Part shown: one piece after another, positions 1 through 7,154 of the stretch
Numbering within the stretch: the stretch's first letter is position 1
Layout of the letters: each line of letters starts with the position of its first letter
Notes under the pieces: model-generated
Told to the model about the DNA's origin: nothing
What the model saw: the letters and a program-made list of their open reading frames with translations, nothing else
Databases searched by the model: none
Assembly: GCA_934133175.1 (NCBI GenBank)
Contig: CAKPAX010000015.1
Span: 1 to 34,831 of the forward strand
DNA: 34,831 bases
Origin: an uncultured Clostridia bacterium
Lineage (GTDB): Bacteria; Bacillota; Clostridia; TANB77; CAG-508
Direction of reading: 5' to 3'
Made by a program: the position numbers and the translations under genes

Positions 1-338
1 GATTCATTTATCTTCATAAAATAGTTATCTATTTTTCTATCATTTCTAGTTTGCTTATTATTGTATTCTATACGAGCATCTTCAAATTCTTCTAAATATA
101 AATCTTTTACATCATTTAAAATATCATTTGTACCACAAATTACTCTAATCAAATCTTTTTCATTATCATAGTCTCTTAAGTTATGCTTATTTACTTTAGA
201 TAAAGCATTTGCATTTTGAATAGCATTATTTGATAGAGAAGTAGTACCAGATACATTTCCTTTAGAAACTTTTTTTGCTAATTTACTTTTGTTTTTATCA
301 CTTCCTAAATGAAATGAATAAGCTAATTGTTGTTCCAT
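1..338 (-). CDS. Mob/Pre-like plasmid mobilization protein, N-terminal part (runs off the window)
   Basis: Only the first 112 codons are in the window. The start is set by a strong AAAGGAGG site 8 bases before ATG at 338. The visible protein has a basic, Ser/Asn-rich start, then NKHNLRDYDNEKD and a Tyr/Asp/Lys-rich stretch with YNNKQTRNDRKIDNYF. This resembles the N-terminal region of MobV/Pre relaxases and the related plasmid recombination proteins of Clostridia, which nick an oriT and lead transfer. The neighbouring serine recombinase and the hairpin-rich intergenic sequence support a mobile element. The catalytic region is outside the window, so the family is inferred from the N-terminus and context. 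It could instead be an uncharacterised phage or ICE protein. Confidence 0.5.
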   Translation of the reverse strand, partial: MEQQLAYSFHLGSDKNKSKLAKKVSKGNVSGTTSLSNNAIQNANALSKVNKHNLRDYDNEKDLIRVICGTNDILNDVKDLYLEEFEDARIEYNNKQTRNDRKIDNYFMKINE

Positions 339-368
339 TAAAAGCACCTCCTTTAAATTTCTTCATAG

Positions 369-505
369 AACAAAAGTGACATGATTACTTTCTTTAATTT
401 TGTAAAAATTCATATGTCATGTCTTTGTTTGTGCGCCAAATTTTGTTAAAAATTTGTGTGCATTTGCTAGCCAAAGGCTTTATAAAAATACGAAGTATTT
501 TTTAT
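369..505 (-). promoter_or_regulatory. Three-hairpin leader element, copy A (upstream of mob gene)
   Basis: Read on the minus strand. Hairpin 1 is at 505-481 (an AT stem around TTCG), followed by ATGCACA. Hairpin 2 is at 456-437 (CAAATTTT / AAAATTTG), followed by GCGCACAAACAAAG. Hairpin 3 has outer AACAAA/TTTGTT pairing and inner GACATGA (423-417) / TCATGTC (384-378). It ends in TTTTGTTCTATG, just before the mob ribosome binding site. Two more copies with the same order lie at 2681-2850 and 17482-17620. Function unknown; probably a structured 5' UTR. Confidence 0.6.
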
Positions 506-676
506 AGGACTTTGACTTGTCATAAGTCCTAACCCCTATGAGTTATGACGTACCATCATAACTCGGGGGCTCTGCGAGGCAATAAATTTTTTCCCACTGG
601 GATAAAATTTATTCAAATTAACTATAGCCACTTTCATTTTTGCTAATGCAAAAACAAAACGTGCCACGTTAATTTG
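506..676. other. Hairpin-rich intergenic region, candidate oriT or structured RNA
   Basis: No gene is seen here. It holds at least four strong inverted repeats: AGGACTT/AAGTCCT (506-530); nested CCCC/GGGG with GAGTTATGA/TCATAACTC (533-568); an AATAAATTTT stem around CCCACTGGGA (about 582-612); and AAATTAAC/GTTAATTT (about 616-674) enclosing TTTTTGC/GCAAAAA and two GTGGC copies. The position between a recombinase and a Mob-type gene makes an origin of transfer the simplest reading. No nick site could be identified from sequence alone. Confidence 0.4.
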
Positions 677-717
677 ATTGTTGCAATAGAAAATATTATT
701 AGAATTATTGCAACAAT
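677..717 (-). terminator. Terminator-like hairpin after the serine recombinase
   Basis: A perfect 12-bp inverted repeat (ATTGTTGCAATA / TATTGCAACAAT) begins at the stop codon of the recombinase reading frame. It lacks a clear U-tract, so it may stabilise the 3' end rather than terminate. Confidence 0.5.
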
Positions 718-2596
718 TATTTATGCTTTTTCTTCGTAGTAATATGAGTAACAATCCCTAATCGTAATTCTCCTTCTGGTTTTACTAAAAAGTTTTTAAA
801 TTCTTTCATAGCAACAAGTCTTATAACTTTTTGATTTTTCTTTAACTTAAACTCAATGGCTCTATTTCTAATTTTGGCAACTTGTGTTTTTGTATCATAG
901 TCTTCATCAATCTTATCATCGTGAAAATAATACTCTCCTAAATTCATATAATTTATATCTAATTCTTTTTTCAACGTTTCTAAATAATCATCTAATTGTT
1001 TTTTGTTCATATTTACACTAAATTTAATATCTTCAAGTTTTCCATTTCGTTCTATCATAGTTGGTACATCTACAATTCCTTTATTATATAGCTTGTCTAT
1101 CTGCTCAATAAAGCTACTTCTAAAGTTTATTTTATCTATTTCAAAACTTCCGTCTTTATTTTTCTTTAATGTTGCAGTATCAATAAATTTAGATATAAAA
1201 GTTTGTTTTTCATCTTTACTTTTCATAGTCCAAAGTTTTAATAAAACATCTTTATACATTTCGTGTTCAGTTAATTTTTCTCTTTCTATATCTCTTTCAG
1301 CCATAAGATGTTGAGGGTTATAAGTTTCTTTATCAAAATCAAGTGCCTCAATTCTTTTATTTTCTAATATTGATAGTTTTTCTTCAATCAATTTGTAATC
1401 TTCTGAGAAATCTTCCATTTCAAGAATACCATTCATATGAGCCTTTTTTAGTCTATCTTTTTGTTGTTATAATTTTTTATTTCTTCGTCAATTTTCTTAC
1501 TTTCATCATCTTTCTTTTCAGCAAGTATAGGGTAGAAGTATTTTTTAATATGAAAATCATATTCTACTAAGTCTAAAATATAATCAATTAAGCAGTTTTC
1601 AATTTCATCTTCGTTATAATACAACTTACAAGTATCACAGAAATAATACATATATTTAGATTTCTTTCCACCAGTTCCTTTACAAGTCATTATTTGACCA
1701 CAAGTAGGACACACCAGTTTTTGAAAGAATGTATAAACTCTATTTCTACAATATGCTCTTTGATTTGTTTCTTTTTGTTTTTGAACTTCTTCCCACATAG
1801 CTCTTGTTATAATAGGAGGTACAACATCCATAAATAATTCTGTCTCTCTGTCATTATCATATTTGTATCTTTCATAATCACCCATATATATTTTATTATT
1901 TATAATCCTGTTAATAGAGGAATCAATCCAGTGCTTTACTTCTGGATATAAAATTTTTTCTTTGTTCAAAATGTTGGCAATTGTTTGATAACGTTTACCC
2001 TCTAAATACATTTCAAATATTCTAACAACAATATTTTTGGTTGTATTATCAATTTTCAATGTTTTATCTTTATCTCTATAATAACCTAGAGGACATTTTC
2101 CAGGAATATGACCAGCTTTAATTGCACCATTTAAACCAAATTTTGTTCTTTCTGAGACAATTTCAATTTCTAGTTGAGAAAGAACTGTTAACATTCTAAC
2201 AAAGAAACGATCATTTGCAGTTGATGTATTTACATCATCTCTATCACATATTAAATAGCAATGATATTTTTCAAGAGTACTAATTAAAACCTCTAAATCA
2301 CGAACAGACCTTGTAACTCTGTCTAATTTATAAGCTACAATATAGTTAATTAACCCGTTTTTCATATCTTCTAGCATTGTTTGAAATGCTGGTCTGTTCT
2401 TCATATCTTTAGCAGAAATTCCTGCGTCTTTATAAACTTTAAATATCTCAAATCCTTTGTATTTGCATAATTGTCTTAATTTTTCTTCTTGTTCTCCTAA
2501 ACTAAAACCTTCTCTTGCTTGATCTTCGGTACTTACTCTAATATAAATACCTGCAATTTTCTTTTCTTCTGAAAATGGTGTAATTAAATTCTCCAT
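717..2596 (-). pseudogene. Large serine recombinase, split by a -1 frameshift
   Basis: A site-specific DNA integrase/excisionase of the large serine family. The N-terminal part (2596-1448, 382 aa) has the resolvase domain with nucleophile Ser22 in YIRVSTEDQ and LDRVTRS, the recombinase domain around 165-280, and a zinc ribbon (CPTCG about residue 296; CDTCK about 325) followed by the start of a coiled coil. It stops at a TAA at 1450-1448. The C-terminal part (to 717) continues the coiled coil in the -1 frame (KDRLKKAHMNGILEMEDF, then the C-terminal domain). Both frames meet at a run of five A before G (minus strand, about 1462-1457); one extra A would restore a protein of about 625 aa. This could be a recent inactivating deletion, a sequencing error in a homopolymer, or slippage at AAAAAG. 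The start is fixed by AGGAGG 6 bases upstream. Confidence 0.85.
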
Positions 2597-2680
2597 TTGA
2601 ACCTCCTAAAAATACAAAAAAGTGCCAGAAAGCCTTTGCTAACTAACACTAAAGTTTATATATAACTTGCTGAAGAAGAT

Positions 2681-2850
2681 AACAAATCTCGCTTTGAAAG
2701 CACTTTTATTTACACTTTATATTTTTTCTAATTTATGTAAGTGCTTTTAAAAGCGTAAAAATTTGTTAGCTCGAAAAATTGCTATGCAATTTTTGTGTGC
2801 AATGTGCTTTATTAATTTATAGAAAATGAAATTTGCTATAAATTAATAAA
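2681..2850 (-). promoter_or_regulatory. Three-hairpin leader element, copy B (upstream of serine recombinase)
   Basis: Minus strand order: hairpin 1 with a perfect 15-bp stem (850-836 with 822-808), TTGCACA, hairpin 2 with a perfect 9-bp stem AAAAATTGC/GCAATTTTT (794-774), CGAGCTAACAAAT. Hairpin 3 then has AACAAAT/ATTTGTT, CGCTTT/AAAGCG and AAAGCACTT/AAGTGCTTT. Only the TGCACA, the AACAAA/TTTGTT and the layout match the copies at 369-505 and 17482-17620; the stems themselves differ in sequence. It lies about 85 bases before the recombinase start. Confidence 0.55.
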
Positions 2851-2859
2851 CTTCTAGTA

Positions 2860-3132
2860 TTAGTTACCACTGATAAAATCTCTTAACTTTGAGAGTGGAT
2901 ATTTATTTGCTAAATTACCTATGTAAAAATATTCGTGTTCATTAAAAAATAAATATAGCTTATCTCTAATAACAACTCTATGTGGTTCTACATAAGCAAT
3001 ATTAGTTTTTTCAACCATTCTCAAATTACCATTCTTTATCTTTGGTTCACAATTACTAAAAGTGCAAGCCCATTCAATCTTAGAACGTAATTCTTTTTCT
3101 ATTGCTATTTCTCTTTTAACTGTAGATATCAT
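2860..3132 (-). CDS. Small unrecognised protein, paralogue of the gene at 12656-12895
   Basis: 90 aa from ATG at 3132, which follows AAAGGAGG with a spacing of 10; an upstream in-frame Met at 3189 has no such site. No named domain was recognised. The core reads LRSKIEWACTFSNCEPKIKNG then NLRMVEKTNIAYVEPHRVVI. It aligns with the small protein at 12656-12895 (shared pattern L-x5-E-x-x-C-x-FS-x4-P-x3-NG-x-x-R-x-x-E-[KR]-TNI). Both copies sit just downstream of tRNA genes in mobile-looking DNA. Function is unknown; a small element-encoded regulator or accessory protein is possible. Confidence 0.6.
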   Translation of the reverse strand: MISTVKREIAIEKELRSKIEWACTFSNCEPKIKNGNLRMVEKTNIAYVEPHRVVIRDKLYLFFNEHEYFYIGNLANKYPLSKLRDFISGN

Positions 3133-3189
3133 ATCACAAAAACCTCCTTTTTTCAACATTTTGAGGCTATTATTTACTTTTATTTCCAA

Positions 3190-3224
3190 AAAGCAAAAAA
3201 TAAGCCGATTAAATCGACTTATTT
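3190..3224 (-). terminator. Rho-independent terminator after tRNA-Thr
   Basis: The minus strand reads AAATAAGTCGATTT, AATCGGCTTATTT, then TTTGCTTTTT: a GC-containing stem with a T-tract, about 80 bases past the tRNA-Thr 3' end and before the small gene at 3132. Confidence 0.7.
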
Positions 3225-3305
3225 AAATGTGATTAATGCTCACTTTTAATTTTCTTTAAACTTACTTATAACAATATCTTTAAGTAGTTCAACGAAAATA
3301 CATTT

Positions 3306-3381
3306 TGGAGCTATTAGGCGGAATCGAACCGCCGACCTACAGGTTACGAATCTGTTGCTCTACCAACTGAGCTATAATAGC
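3306..3381 (-). tRNA. tRNA-Thr (anticodon CGT)
   Basis: A complete cloverleaf of 76 nt including an encoded CCA. The acceptor stem is GCTATTA/TAATAGC with discriminator T; the D arm is GCTC-AGTTGGTA-GAGC; the T arm is GGCGG-TTCGATT-CCGCC. The anticodon loop TTCGTAA gives CGT (reads ACG). The anticodon stem ACAGA/CCTGT has an A-C mismatch next to the loop. The gene marks the apparent boundary between the mobile element to the left and chromosomal genes to the right. Confidence 0.93.
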
Positions 3382-3471
3382 ATATAAGTAAAGTAGTAAT
3401 AATCTTTACTACTTTACAATAATTTTATAAATTATGTTTAATTGCTATATTTTTGTTATATAATTTTATGT

Positions 3472-4935
3472 TTAAAAATGTTTTCCTTTTGATCTTTTAT
3501 TTCTTTTTGGTTTTACATCATCATCTTCTTGAATTTGAGTTTCTGTATTTTCATCTTGATTTTCTATTTTGAATTGTTTTACATCATCAATGTTTTTTTC
3601 ATCTTTATTCTCAACATTATTGTTAATTTTAATATCATCTTTTTCATTATTAATATTATTATTTAGCTCATTAAATTTGTCTCTGATATTTATATAATCA
3701 TTATTAAAATATTCTTCTGTTTCATTTCTTATGGTAATATATCTTAAAATAATAATTATTATTATCAAAATTGTTACAAATATTATTATACCTCTTATTG
3801 TCCATTGTCTTATTTTTAAATTCTTATTTGTTTGATCAATCTCTTGATTAAGTAAATCTTGATTTATTTTTGTTACAGTTTCTTCTTTTACATTTTCTTT
3901 TTTTGTAACTGTTATATTATATACCTTTTCTTCTACTCCATCTTTCTTTAATGTAATAGTTATTAAGTTATCTCCTATTTTTAAATTCTCGTTACCTTTT
4001 ACTTCTATTGTAATATCTTTATCGTTTGATATAGGCTCCATATTTAATTTTTCTATATCTTCATCTATGTTTACTTTATATTCATATATATCTTTAGAAA
4101 ATTCTGGAGTTAACTCATAATTTTCTATTTTTAGTTCATCTAATTGTAAAATTGTTTCTTCAGGTTTATCATTATTTTCCTCAGAATTGTCTGTTGTGTT
4201 ATCTGTTGTTTCATTGTTTTTATTATTTTCTTCTGGTTTTGTTTTTGTTAATAATGATGTACTTACATATGCGGTTTGTCCATTATATGTTATTTTGCTC
4301 CATCCATTATTTCCTATTCCAATTCTTGTAACAGTATCTCCTTCTGATAATGACCCAACTTTTGTTGAACTTGTACTGTATGAACTTCTAATATTTGCTT
4401 TACTTTTTGCATAAACAGTTTCATTTGTTGATGTAAATGTTGGTTCTGTAGGTGTTGGAGTTTCATTATTGTTACTATTGTTATTTGGGTTGTTATTACT
4501 ATTAGAATTATTACTAGTATTATTGCTACTATTGTTATTATTATTTGAATTATTATTTGTTTCTGGATTCTTTACTGTTATATTAATACTTTTACTTCCA
4601 GACACAACATTAGCAGAAGAATCTGAAACATCATTAGCCTTTATTGTTATTTTTGCTGTTCCTTCTTTCTTTGCAGTAATAGTTATTGATTTACTACCAG
4701 ATTCAACCCACTCTGAAGAACTACTAATTGATACAACATTACTATCTGACGAAGTTATTGAAAATTTTCCAGCACAATCATTTGCTGTTATTGTAACTGT
4801 TGCTGTACTTCCCTTTGTTAATGTTTTTTTAGATGCAGAAGCCGAGAATGAAGCAGCATTAACAATTGTATTACAGAATAATATTACAAAAAATAGTAAT
4901 ATTAAAAACAGTATTTTATTTATATTTTTTTTCAT
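3472..4935 (-). CDS. Membrane-anchored surface protein: Ig-like, Asn-rich linker, SH3b, cadherin-like domain
   Basis: 487 aa. A signal peptide covers about residues 1-27 (KK, hydrophobic run, NAA). An Ig-like/Big-type domain follows at about 28-122 (SASKKTLTKGSTATVTITAN), then an Asn/Ser linker (about 125-165). A bacterial SH3 domain is at about 172-232 (ANIRSSYSTSSTKVGSL), a cadherin-like beta-sandwich at about 262-345 (the YEYKVNIDEDIEKL pattern), a membrane helix at about 377-400 and a charged cytoplasmic tail ending in KRNKRSKGKHF. The layout suggests a wall-binding protein held in the membrane. It starts 20 bases after the glucosaminidase gene with its own GAGGAG site, so the two are probably co-transcribed. 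The exact ligand is not visible. Confidence 0.8.
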   Translation of the reverse strand: MKKNINKILFLILLFFVILFCNTIVNAASFSASASKKTLTKGSTATVTITANDCAGKFSITSSDSNVVSISSSSEWVESGSKSITITAKKEGTAKITIKANDVSDSSANVVSGSKSINITVKNPETNNNSNNNNNSSNNTSNNSNSNNNPNNNSNNNETPTPTEPTFTSTNETVYAKSKANIRSSYSTSSTKVGSLSEGDTVTRIGIGNNGWSKITYNGQTAYVSTSLLTKTKPEENNKNNETTDNTTDNSEENNDKPEETILQLDELKIENYELTPEFSKDIYEYKVNIDEDIEKLNMEPISNDKDITIEVKGNENLKIGDNLITITLKKDGVEEKVYNITVTKKENVKEETVTKINQDLLNQEIDQTNKNLKIRQWTIRGIIIFVTILIIIIIILRYITIRNETEEYFNNDYINIRDKFNELNNNINNEKDDIKINNNVENKDEKNIDDVKQFKIENQDENTETQIQEDDDVKPKRNKRSKGKHF

Positions 4936-4955
4936 CTTTTGTCTCTCCTCTCTAT

Positions 4956-6686
4956 TTATTTTAATGTTATTTTAGCTGTTCCCATAATATAGTTTTTAAC
5001 CAACATATAATCTGTTGCTTTTACTTTTTCATCTTTATTTAAATCTGCTGCTATTTTTTGGCTTACTTTAAATTTTGTTTTTCCCATAATATAATTTTTT
5101 ATTAACATATAATCTGTTGATTTTACTTCTCCATCTCCATTTATATCACCAAGCATTGCAACTGTATATTTGTCATCAATTCTACATCCTGTACCAGCAA
5201 CAGCTGAAGATGATAATTCTTTTCCATTTAAATCTTTAATTACTATGTTATTTCCCAATACTTTTTTTATATCAGAAACCTTTGCATTAGGAGTTATTAC
5301 AACAGCTTGATCTTTTATTTTTACTTTATCACTAGAAATCAAATTATTTGTATTATCAGTATTTGTATCAGTATTGTTAGTAGTATTATTGTTTTCTTCT
5401 GAAACTATAGGTACTAAATATAATTTATATTCTTCATCGTCATATGTTTGTCTTGCAACATATCCAGTTACCCCATTAGCTTTCATTACTTTATCCCAAT
5501 AAGTTCCATTTACTTTTTCTGTTGCCTTTTCTACTCTTGTTACAATTTCATCTTTATATAAGAATTCCCCTGTTGCTATTCCATTTTCTGTTTTCCTTAG
5601 TGTTATTTGCTTATTAACATTTACTCTAACTATATCTGTTGAAACATTTGATGTACTTGTTATTGAAGGTCTTTTACTAACTGCTGATGGCATATTGTTA
5701 TATACAGGTATTATAAAAGTATATTTTCCATCTAAACTATCAACATCATTATATGTTTTCTTTAATGTTTCTCCTTCTTTTTGAGCTGCTAATATATTTT
5801 GCATATATTGATGATAATATAAACTATTATCAGAACTTTCTACATCAAATTTTTGAAAATATAATGTGTTTTGTCCTCTTGCAATATAATCTTTAGCTAT
5901 AAATTTTGCTCCACCTTTTATTGCTTTTACTAAACTTTTCCATCCTTCTTTTTCTGCTTTTGCTAATCCATTTAATATTACTTTTGATTTTGTTCCTCCT
6001 GTTGCTCCTATATTAAAAACATTATAATATCCTTCATATTGTCCTTCATATCCTTTTCCTTTTGTTAAAACTGTTCCATTTTTTCCTTGTTCTTGTAATA
6101 TTCTAGCAACTAAATAATATGGACTAACATTAGTTTCTTCTGATACTTCTTTTATTGCTTTTATATATTTTTCTTTATTTAAAAATGTTCCTTCTACCAT
6201 TTTTAAGACTGTGTTTTCATCATAACCATCATATGTTAATTCTTGAAATTGAAAAATATCAGTTTCATTAATTGAATTTCTTGGATCCATCATATACTTT
6301 ATTGCTGATTCTGATGCACAAACCCATCCTCCATTATCATATGCTTTATTTCCACATATAGAACAAACCCAATCCCCAGCATAATTTGAATTATTACCTG
6401 GTACCAAATTTCTTGGAGATTTTCCATGTCCTACATATTCATTTGAAATTACTGTGTTCCAATCTATTCCAGTATATAATATTTTAAATGTCCAATTAGG
6501 ATGACTTGCTTTTAAATCTTTTATTAGCTTTTTTATACCTGGATATTTATTTTCACTTATTTTATCTATATCTGAACTCAAAGTTTGATTTGTTGCATAA
6601 GATTTTGAACCTGTTAAATTTAAAAAAATACATGATAAGATTATAAAAATTAACATTAATGAAATAATTTTATTAAATTTCAACAT
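4956..6686 (-). CDS. Secreted N-acetylglucosaminidase (autolysin) with SH3-like and dockerin modules
   Basis: 576 aa. A signal peptide (about 1-31) precedes a glucosaminidase-type catalytic domain at about 45-325 (SPYYLVARILQEQG, NVFNIGATGG, FIAKDYIARGQNTLYFQKF), as in GH73/LytB-like peptidoglycan hydrolases that cut GlcNAc-MurNAc glycan strands. An insert carries two Cys pairs (WVCSICG ... GGWVC), possibly metal-binding. An SH3-like region lies at about 350-425, followed by an Asn/Thr linker. The C-terminus has two dockerin type I repeats, GDINGDGEVKSTDYMLIKNY and LNKDEKVKATDYMLVKNY, each a calcium loop plus helix. It is first in a two-gene operon with the Ig/SH3 surface protein. Dockerins normally bind cohesins; no cohesin is obvious here. 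Confidence 0.85.
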   Translation of the reverse strand: MLKFNKIISLMLIFIILSCIFLNLTGSKSYATNQTLSSDIDKISENKYPGIKKLIKDLKASHPNWTFKILYTGIDWNTVISNEYVGHGKSPRNLVPGNNSNYAGDWVCSICGNKAYDNGGWVCASESAIKYMMDPRNSINETDIFQFQELTYDGYDENTVLKMVEGTFLNKEKYIKAIKEVSEETNVSPYYLVARILQEQGKNGTVLTKGKGYEGQYEGYYNVFNIGATGGTKSKVILNGLAKAEKEGWKSLVKAIKGGAKFIAKDYIARGQNTLYFQKFDVESSDNSLYYHQYMQNILAAQKEGETLKKTYNDVDSLDGKYTFIIPVYNNMPSAVSKRPSITSTSNVSTDIVRVNVNKQITLRKTENGIATGEFLYKDEIVTRVEKATEKVNGTYWDKVMKANGVTGYVARQTYDDEEYKLYLVPIVSEENNNTTNNTDTNTDNTNNLISSDKVKIKDQAVVITPNAKVSDIKKVLGNNIVIKDLNGKELSSSAVAGTGCRIDDKYTVAMLGDINGDGEVKSTDYMLIKNYIMGKTKFKVSQKIAADLNKDEKVKATDYMLVKNYIMGTAKITLK

Positions 6687-6844
6687 TTACACCTCTTTTG
6701 TTTCTTTATTATTTTTCTTAATAAATTTGTCATTTTTTATCAAAATAAGTATATCATTATAGCCTTTTTTAGTCAATGAATCAGCAGTTTTATTTTCATT
6801 ACTTTTTCGTTACCATTTAATAACAGAAATGTTACAAATAATAC

Positions 6845-6881
6845 AAAAAAAGAAAACAATATTTTCATATTATTTTCTTTT
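6845..6881 (-). terminator. Terminator after the 51-aa membrane protein
   Basis: The minus strand reads AAAAGAAAA, a 16-base loop, TTTTCTTTT, then more T. It lies 25 bases past the stop at 6906. Confidence 0.5.
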
Positions 6882-6905
6882 ATATACGTATTTTTTGTTT
6901 ATATG

Positions 6906-7061
6906 TTAGTTATTTCCACAACATCCAAAGCTTGTGAATAATAATAAGAATATTATTATGAAAAATAATATAGTACTGTCATTATTACATCCGCATCCGT
7001 TTCCTCCAAATAATCCTCCTAATACTCCATTATTACAACAATTTCTATTTTCGTCTGGCAT
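6906..7061 (-). CDS. Small Cys/Gly/Asn-rich single-pass membrane protein (51 aa)
   Basis: Shorter than usual ORF cut-offs but well supported: GGAGGG lies 6 bases before ATG at 7061 and a terminator hairpin follows. The protein starts MPDENRNCCNN, continues with VLGGLFGG and GCGCNN, then a hydrophobic helix (about residues 30-45, ILFFIIIFLLLF) and ends SFGCCGNN. The Cys/Gly-rich layout recalls tiny sporulation proteins such as the YjcZ group, but there is no clear match and function is unknown. It is divergent from the U32 peptidase gene, sharing a 93-bp intergenic region. Confidence 0.65.
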   Translation of the reverse strand: MPDENRNCCNNGVLGGLFGGNGCGCNNDSTILFFIIIFLLLFTSFGCCGNN

Positions 7062-7154
7062 ATTATTCCCTCCTTTTTTATTTTGTTATGTTATAATATG
7101 CAAATTCCTATTTTTGTGTTACAATATTATAAGATAAAAATTAAGGAGATTAAA

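Noticed and set aside
536..754. 72-aa ORF on the minus strand
   Set aside because: It lies across the inverted repeats and the end of the recombinase, has no ribosome site and reads as Asn/Ile-rich noise.
4469..4975. 168-aa Leu-rich ORF on the plus strand
   Set aside because: It is the reverse complement of the Asn/Ser-rich linker of the surface protein; the Leu runs come from AAY/AGY codons read backwards.
6934..7137. 67-aa ORF on the plus strand
   Set aside because: It overlaps the better supported 51-aa minus-strand gene and has no ribosome site.
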